The position numbers were made by a program, and so were the translations under genes. Below the pieces are notes generated by a model. It searched no databases. It saw nothing but the letters and a program-made list of their open reading frames with translations, and was not told where the DNA came from. This document shows positions 33,097 to 41,092 of a stretch of 64,000 nucleotides of DNA, one piece after another. The stretch is from the NCBI RefSeq assembly GCF_038443705.2, contig NZ_CP151764.2:124001-188000 (forward strand), read 5' to 3'. Within the stretch, counting starts at the first letter, position 1; the number at the start of each line of letters is the position of its first letter. The DNA is from Yoonia sp. SS1-5 (GTDB lineage Bacteria; Pseudomonadota; Alphaproteobacteria; Rhodobacterales; Rhodobacteraceae).

Positions 33097-33938
33097 TAGC
33101 CTGCCACCACGGACTGGCGTTGCTGGCCAAGCCCATCGACAGACAATTCAACGACATCGCCAGGCCTAAGAAACACGGGCGGCTTTTGACCTTGCCCCAC
33201 ACCCGGTGGCGTCCCGGTCGAGATCACATCCCCGGGGTGGAGTGACATGAACTGGCTGAGATATGAGATCAGGAATGGCACCTTATAGACCATCGTATTA
33301 GTTGACCCATCCTGATAGCTATGCCCATTGACTGACAGCTTCATTGCAAGGTCTTGCGGGTCTGTGATTTCGTCCTTTGTGACCAGCCAAGGGCCCAAGG
33401 GCCCGAATGTGTCGCAGCTTTTGCCTTTGGTCCACTGCCCCGACCGCTTTTGTTGAAAATCGCGCTCGCTGACATCATTCATGATGGCGTAGCCCGCCAC
33501 ATAGTCGAGCGCATCTTCTTCGCTGACGTATTTGGCATGGGTACCGATAACGATGGCAAGTTCGACTTCCCAATCTGTGGCTTTGGAGCTGCGGGGAATT
33601 TCGATGTTGTCATTGGGGCCGCAGACAGCGCTTGTTGCCTTCGAAAAGATGACGGGCTCCGGCGGAACCTCCATACCGCTTTCGGCCGCGTGGTCGGAGT
33701 AGTTGAGGCCAATGCAAATGACCTTACCGATCCCACCAACACAGGCCCCGATCCGCGTTGCGGGGTCAATTTGCGGCAAGCTGTCGGGATCGATCCCCGC
33801 CAGCTTTGCCAAACCGTCCGAAGACAGCGCATCACCTGCGATATCGGGCACATGCGCCGACAGATCACGTATCCCGCCCTGCCCATCGATCATTCCGGGC
33901 TTTTCCTGCCCGATCGGGCCATAACGCAAGAGTTTCAT
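33096..33938 (-). CDS. Fumarylacetoacetate hydrolase-family (diketo acid) hydrolase
   Basis: 280 residues from the ATG at 33938 (GGAG eight bases upstream). The FAH signature is complete: CIGLNYSDHAAESGMEVPPEPVIF-like core near 75-97, WEVELAIVIG with the metal-binding Glu pair, DVSERDFQ, GKSCDTFGPLGPWLV, and TGTPPGVG near the end. The family cleaves C-C bonds in 2,4-diketo or acylpyruvate compounds, for example 2,4-diketo-3-deoxy-L-fuconate to pyruvate plus lactate. Coupled to the SDR gene (stop and start share a base). True substrate unknown. Confidence 0.88.
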   Translation of the reverse strand: MKLLRYGPIGQEKPGMIDGQGGIRDLSAHVPDIAGDALSSDGLAKLAGIDPDSLPQIDPATRIGACVGGIGKVICIGLNYSDHAAESGMEVPPEPVIFSKATSAVCGPNDNIEIPRSSKATDWEVELAIVIGTHAKYVSEEDALDYVAGYAIMNDVSERDFQQKRSGQWTKGKSCDTFGPLGPWLVTKDEITDPQDLAMKLSVNGHSYQDGSTNTMVYKVPFLISYLSQFMSLHPGDVISTGTPPGVGQGQKPPVFLRPGDVVELSVDGLGQQRQSVVAG

Positions 33939-33949
33939 TATCCGTCTCC

Positions 33950-34675
33950 TCAATATGTGGCGCGCCCACCAGAGAGATCAAAAACCGCTCCGGTGGTAAA
34001 GCTGTTTGCAGGAGAGCACAGCCAGCCGATCATTTCGGCGGCTTCTTCAACCAGCAAGAAGCGGCCGCGCGGGATTTTAGACAGCATGTAGTCGATATGC
34101 TCTTGGCTCATCTGGTCAAAGATTCGCGTTTTTGCAGCGGCAGGTGTGACACAGTTCACTGCGATGTCCATATCGGCACATTCCTTTCCCGCTGATTTGG
34201 TCAGACCAATGACACCCGCTTTGGACGCAGAATAGGCAGAGGCATTGGGGTTACCCTCTTTGCCTGCGACAGATGCGATCAGCACAATGCGGCCAAAACC
34301 TTGGACCTTCATCCCCGGCAGCAACGCCCGCAGCAGGTAAAAAGATCCGGTAAGGTTGATCTGAATGATGTCGGTCCAATCTTGAAGCGAATAGTCTTCG
34401 ATCACCATATTCGGCCCGGCTATCCCGGCGGAATTGACCGCCTGCGTGATTGGGCCCAGCGCGTTTTGCGTCACCTGCGTGGCCGCGTCCACGCTGACCC
34501 AGTCGGCCATGTCGACAACGACTGTTTCGGCTTGGGGCAGAACGTCCTTTGCCTGTGCCAGCGCAGCCGCGTCAGTATCCCAAAGCGCAACCTTGCTACC
34601 GCTTTGTGACAGATGCTGCGCACAGGCCAGCCCGATGCCCCGCGCACCGCCAGTGATTACGGCAACCTGATCCAT
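33950..34675 (-). CDS. SDR family oxidoreductase
   Basis: 241 residues. Cofactor loop TGGARGIG (8-15), NSAGIAGP, Ser in LIASVAGKEG, catalytic Tyr/Lys in ASAYSASKAGVIG, and CVTPAAAKTRIF. Asp at the end of the second strand (LWDTDAA) favours NAD over NADP. Similar enzymes oxidise sugars, hydroxy acids or 3-hydroxyacyl groups. It lies between the FAH-family hydrolase and the lactonase-isochorismatase fusion, so it probably oxidises a hydroxy intermediate made from the lactone. Confidence 0.85.
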   Translation of the reverse strand: MDQVAVITGGARGIGLACAQHLSQSGSKVALWDTDAAALAQAKDVLPQAETVVVDMADWVSVDAATQVTQNALGPITQAVNSAGIAGPNMVIEDYSLQDWTDIIQINLTGSFYLLRALLPGMKVQGFGRIVLIASVAGKEGNPNASAYSASKAGVIGLTKSAGKECADMDIAVNCVTPAAAKTRIFDQMSQEHIDYMLSKIPRGRFLLVEEAAEMIGWLCSPANSFTTGAVFDLSGGRATY

Positions 34676-36270
34676 CAGCCCAGCGCCGCGATAACGGCGT
34701 CAGTATTGGTTACCGTCGCTACATTTTGCATGGCGAAGTTGATGGATGCACGATGCCAGTCGTCGTTCATCGTCGAACAACTGTCCTCTGGAACAATCAT
34801 ATGAAACCCCTTGTCGGCACCCGTGCGCACGGTATGTTCCACGCTCATATTGGTCCATGCGCCACAGTTGATGATCGTGTTACGCCGCCCGTGATGCAAG
34901 TAGCTTTCTAGGCGAGATGTTTCCCATGCGCTCATCGACATCTTCTCGACGATCAGATCGTCACCCTGCGGTTCAAGCCCCTTGGCCGGTTCGACACCCC
35001 ATGTTCCGCGCACGAGCGCGTTTTCACCCTTCAGCCCCTGCATCAGCGCCGCGTGTTGCGCCAGATGCGGGTGTCCCGGTTCACAAACCATCCAGACATG
35101 AATGACCATCACGCCTTTGGCGCGTGCAACCGACGCCAGACGCGCGGCATTCGCCACCACATTCTGGGTGCGCGCATGCAACGGGCTGCCGGTTTCAGCA
35201 AAAGCCCCGCCCTCGATCATCACGTCATTTTGCAGGTCCTGCAAGATCAGCGCCGTACGCGATCCGTCGATCCGCCTGATCCGGTCCTTGATCTGCAAGA
35301 TATGGGCTGGTGCCGCGGGCTTCGGCGACGCGCTGGGACTTTTGTCAGCAGTGGGTGTCATGAATGCCTCGGCCCTGCCTTGGGTCTGGGTACGGACCGA
35401 ATAAACTGAAGTTTCCGCGCAGATGTAAAGGGTCCCCCAATCTGCATCGCCCCAGTGCAGGTTGGCGGCCATTTCGGGCAATATGATCTCGCCCAGTTTC
35501 ATTCCATGAAAGTCATAGACCCAGATGCCACCCGGTGCGGTAACAAAGATGTTTCCATCCTTGTCAGATTTCATCCCATCCGGCACGCCCTTGCGCAACG
35601 GCTCCTTGATGCCACTGGCAAAGATGCGGGCATTTTTTAGCATGCCGTCTTCGCCCACGTCGAACATCCGAATGTTCGCCTGCTCGGTATCATTGACCCA
35701 CATAAAACGCTCGCAAGGCGACAGGCACAACCCGTTGGGTTGCGTGAACATATAGCGGTCAGAGACTAATACCGGCTCCTGCCCCGGTTGGTGTCCGGGC
35801 GGTAACATATACACGCCCTGGAAACCCATCTGACAAGGACGCGGCACACCGAAACCTTCCATCCGCCCATAGGTGGGATCGGTGAAAAAGATGGCCCCGT
35901 CACGGCGCACGATGATGTCGTTGGGCGAGTTCAACTCGCGGCCTTCAAAGTGCGTCGCCAGCACTTCGCGCGTGCCATCCCTGCGCAAGCGGACAACAGC
36001 TGAGGTACTGTGTTCGCAGATCAATAGGTTCAGCGCGGCATCATAGGTCATGCCGTTACCCTTGTTGGAGGGTTTAGCGATCTCGCTCACACCTTGGCCC
36101 GGCACATATTTACGTCGCGTGTCACCGGGCATGTCTGAAAAGATCAGCGTTTGATCGACTGGATGCCAAAGCGGACCTTCGGTAAAGACATAGCCGGTTC
36201 CGATCTGGCGCACCGGGGCGTGTCCGTCCAGCAAAGTCTGGAATTTTGGATCAGTTGCAACGTGGCCCAT
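34675..36270 (-). CDS. SMP-30/lactonase and isochorismatase-like fusion
   Basis: 531 residues from the ATG at 36270 (GGAG six bases upstream; an ATG four codons earlier has none). Residues about 1-300 are a six-bladed SMP-30/gluconolactonase propeller, with FTEGPLWHP, NSPNDIIVRRDG, NGLCLSP and MKSDKDGNIFV carrying the metal ligands. A Pro/Ala/Ser linker (about 306-330) leads to a cysteine hydrolase-fold domain, with ALILQDLQND (catalytic Asp), VEKMSMSAW (Lys) and GAWTNMSVEHT. The nucleophile Cys, normally before VE in this block, is Ser476. Lactone opening is likely; the second activity is uncertain. Confidence 0.85.
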   Translation of the reverse strand: MGHVATDPKFQTLLDGHAPVRQIGTGYVFTEGPLWHPVDQTLIFSDMPGDTRRKYVPGQGVSEIAKPSNKGNGMTYDAALNLLICEHSTSAVVRLRRDGTREVLATHFEGRELNSPNDIIVRRDGAIFFTDPTYGRMEGFGVPRPCQMGFQGVYMLPPGHQPGQEPVLVSDRYMFTQPNGLCLSPCERFMWVNDTEQANIRMFDVGEDGMLKNARIFASGIKEPLRKGVPDGMKSDKDGNIFVTAPGGIWVYDFHGMKLGEIILPEMAANLHWGDADWGTLYICAETSVYSVRTQTQGRAEAFMTPTADKSPSASPKPAAPAHILQIKDRIRRIDGSRTALILQDLQNDVMIEGGAFAETGSPLHARTQNVVANAARLASVARAKGVMVIHVWMVCEPGHPHLAQHAALMQGLKGENALVRGTWGVEPAKGLEPQGDDLIVEKMSMSAWETSRLESYLHHGRRNTIINCGAWTNMSVEHTVRTGADKGFHMIVPEDSCSTMNDDWHRASINFAMQNVATVTNTDAVIAALG

Positions 36271-36354
36271 CAGAGGCTCCATTTGTGATGATGCAATGGG
36301 CTTCGCCCTGCCCCCGGGAGAACGGGACAGAGCGAAGCGTTGAATGGTCCGCTC

Positions 36355-37203
36355 CTACATTGGGAACCATTCGCGCTTGGGCAAGGTTTCAGTCAGTGGG
36401 CCGGGTACGACCATTCCTGTGCGTCCCACAACCTGCCCATGCTCAACCTTGGCCCCTTTGTCATGGGTCGGAAGGACGAAGGTGTAATTGTTCATCAGTT
36501 TCTTGAATGCTGCCTTTTCGGCGCGCTTTGATCCTGAATGGTTGCCGGTAACCTGCGGCTCCATGTAGTTGTTGACCCTTACGTGTTTCACGATTTGGTC
36601 GTTGAAGTCGTAGACGACATCACCACAGATACAGGCCAGCCCCTCCGCGGTCTCGACAATCACGTTCATCGATCCTTCGGTATGCGCACCCGCAGGCTCA
36701 CACCAGACGCCTGGCATGATCTCTTCTGCGCCGGTCAGTTCCAGATCGAGGAACCGCATCGCGTCATCCTCGTAAACCCGCTCGACCAGATGCAGGATGT
36801 CGGGCTTGGGGTATTGCGGGTACATGATACCAGAAACGCTGAATTCCAGCTCGCGCCGGTTCAGCACCACGGTTGTGTTCATCGGGAACAGGTCGTCCTT
36901 GCCCGCATGGTCAATATGCAGATGGGTGTGCAGGACATAGCGGATATCCCCCATCTTCAGCCCATGTTTGGCCAGTTGGTTTTCGATCATGTTGTCGTGA
37001 AACTGCAACCCGCGCATGCCCAGGCTTTCCATGATCGCATTGTCACGATAGCCGGTGTCAACCACGATGGGATAGGCCCCGCCGGTGATCAGAAAGCCAT
37101 AGACCGGCACACGTCGGGTGCGCCCGCATTCATGCCCCAAAACCAGAAACGAGGTTTCCAGTTCGATATCGCCGTAGTCCAGCACATGAATTTGAAGTGC
37201 CAT
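36355..37203 (-). CDS. MBL-fold metallohydrolase, N-acyl homoserine lactonase-like
   Basis: 282 residues. The metallo-beta-lactamase motif HTHLHIDH (92-99) is intact. Further ligands are His near AGAHTEGS (about 174) and Asp in CICGDVVYDF, and a late His in PTHDKGA. The overall order matches lactonases of the AiiA/AhlD type. In this operon a general lactone or ester substrate is at least as likely as quorum signals, because the neighbours form a catabolic set with another lactonase domain. Quorum quenching cannot be excluded. Confidence 0.82.
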   Translation of the reverse strand: MALQIHVLDYGDIELETSFLVLGHECGRTRRVPVYGFLITGGAYPIVVDTGYRDNAIMESLGMRGLQFHDNMIENQLAKHGLKMGDIRYVLHTHLHIDHAGKDDLFPMNTTVVLNRRELEFSVSGIMYPQYPKPDILHLVERVYEDDAMRFLDLELTGAEEIMPGVWCEPAGAHTEGSMNVIVETAEGLACICGDVVYDFNDQIVKHVRVNNYMEPQVTGNHSGSKRAEKAAFKKLMNNYTFVLPTHDKGAKVEHGQVVGRTGMVVPGPLTETLPKREWFPM

Positions 37204-37222
37204 TGTTGGTGTCTCCCTTCGG

Positions 37223-38095
37223 TTAGAATTTCAGCCGGTAAACCCGGGCCGCTGTTTCGGTAAATACGGATGAAAGATGCTTTTTCGGGATCGCCTTGCG
37301 ATGTGCCGCGAAAAGATCAGCAAATGATGTCCAAAGCTTTTCAATGGGATAGTTGGACCCGAACATGCAGCGCTCAGCCCCAAATAGATCCAGCGCCGTG
37401 CTGGCCTGATCCGCGATGTGCTTGACGTCATTCTTGTGGATGAACGTACCAAGACCCGACAGCTTGCAGACCACATTTGGGCAAGCGGCCAAGGCGCTCA
37501 TCCCTTCCAGCCATATGGCACGCGCTTTCTTGCTCCGGTCCTCAAGCATGCCGGCATGTTGCAGGATGAATGTCACCTCGGGACAGGCTTGCGCCAGCGC
37601 CACGGCGCCGGGCATCTGTGCTGCAAATACCTGTAGATCAAAGCTGAAACCATGATCCGCCAACAGACGCACGTTTGACTGCACCTGCGGGTCCGTGCAC
37701 AGATCGGCATGAGGTGCAAAACGGTAAGCGGGCGTTTCGTGCCAGTGAAACTGATGCCGAATACCGCATACGCCCTTTATCTCCGACAGCGCCTTCAGTT
37801 GGCGCGCACAGTCACGGCGTGTCATGTCGGCGTAAGCCACAATCGCCATAGGCCAACCGGTACGATCGGCCTCGGCCTGTACCCAAGCTGCCTCATCCAG
37901 CGCCCAGTTCGGTGCCCAGTTAGCCTGCACATAGACTGACCCGGTGATGCCAGTTCCGTCGATATCCGACAGGTATTCCTCAATGCTGTAGTCCCGCTTT
38001 ATCGGGGCGTATGGGCCAAATATGCGCGGTTGGTCAGGACCAATCAGCCAAGGCAGATCGGCCTGCCGCCAGATGTGATGATGCGCGTCGATCAT
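37223..38095 (-). CDS. Amidohydrolase-family lactonase (fuconolactonase/PDC hydrolase-like)
   Basis: 290 residues. The metal-site start MIDAHHHIW and the later FILQHAGML, FGSNYPIEKLW (Asp replaced by Asn in the usual S/TDxP block) and TETAARVYRL place it in the family of L-fuconolactone hydrolase, 2-pyrone-4,6-dicarboxylate hydrolase and related enzymes. The start overlaps the stop of the CoxE-like gene (ATGA). It would open a lactone or pyrone ring. The Asn in GSNYP occurs in this family's lactonases and does not imply inactivity. Confidence 0.85.
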   Translation of the reverse strand: MIDAHHHIWRQADLPWLIGPDQPRIFGPYAPIKRDYSIEEYLSDIDGTGITGSVYVQANWAPNWALDEAAWVQAEADRTGWPMAIVAYADMTRRDCARQLKALSEIKGVCGIRHQFHWHETPAYRFAPHADLCTDPQVQSNVRLLADHGFSFDLQVFAAQMPGAVALAQACPEVTFILQHAGMLEDRSKKARAIWLEGMSALAACPNVVCKLSGLGTFIHKNDVKHIADQASTALDLFGAERCMFGSNYPIEKLWTSFADLFAAHRKAIPKKHLSSVFTETAARVYRLKF

Positions 38096-39177
38096 GCTGC
38101 CCTCGCTATGTTCAGAACGTATTCAGAGATGGCCTGCGCCGTTGATCCGTCCGCCAGACCATCAAGCCAAGGCAGAACACCAGCTAGCGCGGCCGTCTTT
38201 GGTTCAAATGCCGGATCAGCCGCCAGGGGCGTCAGCCAATGGAACTGCCACGCCATGCGCGACATGCGTGCGCCCGCGTCGATCATGGCCGTCGGATCAT
38301 CGCGTTCCAGACCGTCGGAAAGGACGAGAACCAGCGCCCCACGGACAAAGCCCGCATAGCGCGGTACAGACAGAAAGGCTTGCAGCCCGTCGCCGATCCG
38401 CGTGCCGCCATCAATATCGCTGACAGCCTGCGCGACCCGCGTCAAAGCCGCCCGCCGGTCTTTCAGGGCAAGACCTGTGGTGATCCGCGTCAGCCGCGTA
38501 CCGATTGTAAAGACTTCGACGCGGCCTGCTGACTGCGCCAATGCGTGCGCAAATCCCAATAGCGCATCTGACCGGTCCTTCATCGACCCCGACACATCAA
38601 CCAGACAAACGATCCGCCGCTGGCGGGTCTTGCGCCGCGATTGAGGCAGAACGACCAGATCACCATCGGTACGGGCAGCGGCCTTCAGCGCGCGACGCAG
38701 GTCAATCCGATCGCCGTGCTTGCTTTGCTGGCGCCGATAAGACAGGCGCCGTGGCAGGCGCCGTGCCGCTTGTGTTTCAAATTGCCGCAACGCATCCGCC
38801 GTGCCAAGAATTGCGCGCTGCGTCAACCGTTCGCTGGCAGTTGCATCTTCGCCTGCGGGTTCATCCGCATCTTCGACTTCGATGTCAGTGGTGTTGTCGC
38901 TTGGCTCCAGCGCTTCGATCTCGTCTTCATCACTGTCTGCGTGCGCCTGCACCATCTGTCCAGCAAAGATAGCGCGAAAGATAGCGTCGAACTCATCCAC
39001 ACGCTCGGGCGGGATTGCAAAAAGTGCGCGCGCGGCGGCATAGACGTCATTGATCCCACGCGGACCCAAGACGCCAACACCCGCGATGAAATCCGTCGTC
39101 TGATCAGGTGAGACAGCAAAACCTGCCTGCCGCAGCGCTGCTGCCAAAGCAAAGAAGGGATCCAACGCGCGCATCAT
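38092..39177 (-). CDS. coxE: VWA domain protein, CoxE-like
   Basis: 361 residues. A helical N-terminal region with an acidic stretch (ADSDEDEIEALEPSDN, about 99-114) leads to a von Willebrand A domain with the MIDAS motif DVSGSMKDRS (about 194-203) and VLSDGLERDDP. CoxE partners the MoxR-type ATPase CoxD in maturing the copper/molybdenum site of CO dehydrogenase-type hydroxylases. Here it is encoded beside a coxD-like gene and the split hydroxylase genes, which supports a maturation role. Confidence 0.88.
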   Translation of the reverse strand: MMRALDPFFALAAALRQAGFAVSPDQTTDFIAGVGVLGPRGINDVYAAARALFAIPPERVDEFDAIFRAIFAGQMVQAHADSDEDEIEALEPSDNTTDIEVEDADEPAGEDATASERLTQRAILGTADALRQFETQAARRLPRRLSYRRQQSKHGDRIDLRRALKAAARTDGDLVVLPQSRRKTRQRRIVCLVDVSGSMKDRSDALLGFAHALAQSAGRVEVFTIGTRLTRITTGLALKDRRAALTRVAQAVSDIDGGTRIGDGLQAFLSVPRYAGFVRGALVLVLSDGLERDDPTAMIDAGARMSRMAWQFHWLTPLAADPAFEPKTAALAGVLPWLDGLADGSTAQAISEYVLNIARAA

Positions 39178-40055
39178 GCCGCTTGCCCCGGCAGTATCTG
39201 ATCCAGCTTTGGTGCCAAATAGCCCAGATCATCATGATCCTTCAGCGCAACCCCAATGGCCCGGGCAAAGGCATCGGGCCATGCGGCACCTTGGGTGTTC
39301 AGCAGTGTCGCCGCCTCGGCCCATTCAATGGTTTCGGCAACGCCAGGTGGTTTGGACAAAGGCTCCGCCCGCATCAACCCGACAGAGGCAACCACGGCCC
39401 GCGCCGTTTCCTCAGCCACACGTGACGCGCGTGTCAGAACGATCTGCACCTCCAATGCAGGATCGGGATAGTCGATCCAGTGATAGACACAGCGTCTGCG
39501 CAAGGCTTCATGCAGGTCACGAGTACGGTTGGATGTCAGTACGACTACTGGCGGCTGCGTGGCGCGTTCGGTCCCGGTTTCGGGGATCGAGATCGTGAAG
39601 TCCGACAGAAATTCCAGCAAGAACGCTTCAAATTCCTGATCAGCGCGGTCAATCTCGTCGATCAGCAACAGCGAGGTCGCCGGGTTCCGCAGCGCAGACA
39701 AAAGCGGGCGTTCCATCAAGAATTCCGGGCCATAAAGGTTCAGCGCGCTGTTCTCAGATTGCCTCAGCGCAAGCATCTGACGTGGGTAGTTCCATTCGTA
39801 AAGGGCAGCACCTGCATCAATACCTTCATAGCATTGAAGCCGGATCACCGATCGGCCCAGTACCCCACCCAACGCTTTGGCGGCCTCAGTCTTGCCGACC
39901 CCCGGCGCGCCTTCCAACAACAAGGGTTTGCCCAAGGCAAGCGCTAGATAAGAAGACGTGGCGAGTGCCGGTGCAGTGATATACTGCGCCGCTATCAATG
40001 CCTCCGCCAGAGCTTCGGGACTATCGACCCCCGCGATATTGGTGCGTGCGACCAT
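39174..40055 (-). CDS. coxD: MoxR-family AAA ATPase, CoxD-like
   Basis: 293 residues from the ATG at 40055, which overlaps the preceding stop (TGATG). Walker A GAPGVGKTE (about 53-61), Walker B LLLIDEIDRAD, sensor-1 VVLTSNRTRDL and an arginine finger region RRRC are all present. It fits the CoxD/MoxR group that loads or reorders metal centres of molybdenum hydroxylases with a VWA partner. The VWA gene follows directly with an ATGA overlap. Confidence 0.9.
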   Translation of the reverse strand: MVARTNIAGVDSPEALAEALIAAQYITAPALATSSYLALALGKPLLLEGAPGVGKTEAAKALGGVLGRSVIRLQCYEGIDAGAALYEWNYPRQMLALRQSENSALNLYGPEFLMERPLLSALRNPATSLLLIDEIDRADQEFEAFLLEFLSDFTISIPETGTERATQPPVVVLTSNRTRDLHEALRRRCVYHWIDYPDPALEVQIVLTRASRVAEETARAVVASVGLMRAEPLSKPPGVAETIEWAEAATLLNTQGAAWPDAFARAIGVALKDHDDLGYLAPKLDQILPGQAA

Positions 40056-41092
40056 CAACCAGACATCCCAGGATGGCGAGGGCCGGGTTTGGCACCGCCG
40101 ATTGCCTGCAGTCCCCGCAGGATTTTCTCGGGTGTTATGGGCAGTTTGTCGACCCGGACCCCAACTGCGTTATAAACGGCATTAGCGATAGCGGGCAGCA
40201 CCGGATTGGCACACATCTCGCCCGGGCCTTTGCCGCCATAGGGTGCATCGGCAGCGGGTCGTTCCAGCACGGCGATATCATGCGGCACCGTCTCGCCGGG
40301 CCCCGGCATCAGGTAGGTATTAAAGTCCTGCGGCAGATGATCACGTGCGGGATAATAAGGCTCTGTCGTTTCATAAAGCGCGTGGCTGACGCCCATCCAG
40401 GCCCCACCGATGAGTTGCTGTTCTACCAGCTTGGGATTGAGCGCGCGCCCAACTTCATAGGCTGAATTGATCTGGTGCACTTCAACTTCACCCGTTTCGT
40501 CGTCCACGGTCAGATCAATTACCAATGCAGCGTGGGCATAAGTGGTGACCGGACTCATCTCGCCGGTGTCCCAATCAACGCCTGACGGCTCGATCAAGAA
40601 GATACCGCGCCCCGATAGTGTCCGGCCTTGCTTGAATTGCGCGGCAATCGCGGTATCGGCAACGGTGATGGTTTTGCTTGGTGCGCCTTTGACCTGAATG
40701 TTGCCCTTACCGTCCGTGTCCAGATCGGCTGCACTGACCTCAAGTTCTTCTGCCGCAGCCTCCAGCATCTGCGCGCGCGCCTCTGACGCGGCGCGGATGA
40801 CTGCATTGCCCATCCGGTGCGTACCACGCGAAGCAAATGAGCCCATATCATGAGGGCCGGTATCACTGTCAGCGGTATCGACATAGACATCCTCCAGTGG
40901 CACGCCGAGAGCTTCCGCAGCGATCTGTCGACAGACCGACTTCATGCCCTGCCCAAGATCAATCGCAGACAAGGTGACCATGAACTTGCCGTCGGGGGTT
41001 GAGTGCACGAGTGCCTGACTGGGATCGCCGCCAAGGTTCATCCCAATTGGATAGTTGATACAGGCAAAGCCGCGTCCAGCGTGAACAGTCAT
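40055..41092 (-). CDS. Molybdenum hydroxylase large subunit, C-terminal half
   Basis: 345 residues. This is the second half of a xanthine dehydrogenase/CoxL-type molybdopterin-binding chain: IDLGQGMKSVCRQIAAEALG, a MGSFASRGTHRMGNA cofactor contact, INSAYEVGRALNP, and GGKGPGEMCANPVLPAIANA with the active-site Glu. The usual first half is on a separate upstream gene whose stop overlaps this start (TGATG). Splitting at the same general place is known from nicotinate dehydrogenase (NdhL/NdhM). The two chains should assemble into one active site with the Fe-S and FAD subunits. Confidence 0.88.
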   Translation of the reverse strand: MTVHAGRGFACINYPIGMNLGGDPSQALVHSTPDGKFMVTLSAIDLGQGMKSVCRQIAAEALGVPLEDVYVDTADSDTGPHDMGSFASRGTHRMGNAVIRAASEARAQMLEAAAEELEVSAADLDTDGKGNIQVKGAPSKTITVADTAIAAQFKQGRTLSGRGIFLIEPSGVDWDTGEMSPVTTYAHAALVIDLTVDDETGEVEVHQINSAYEVGRALNPKLVEQQLIGGAWMGVSHALYETTEPYYPARDHLPQDFNTYLMPGPGETVPHDIAVLERPAADAPYGGKGPGEMCANPVLPAIANAVYNAVGVRVDKLPITPEKILRGLQAIGGAKPGPRHPGMSG

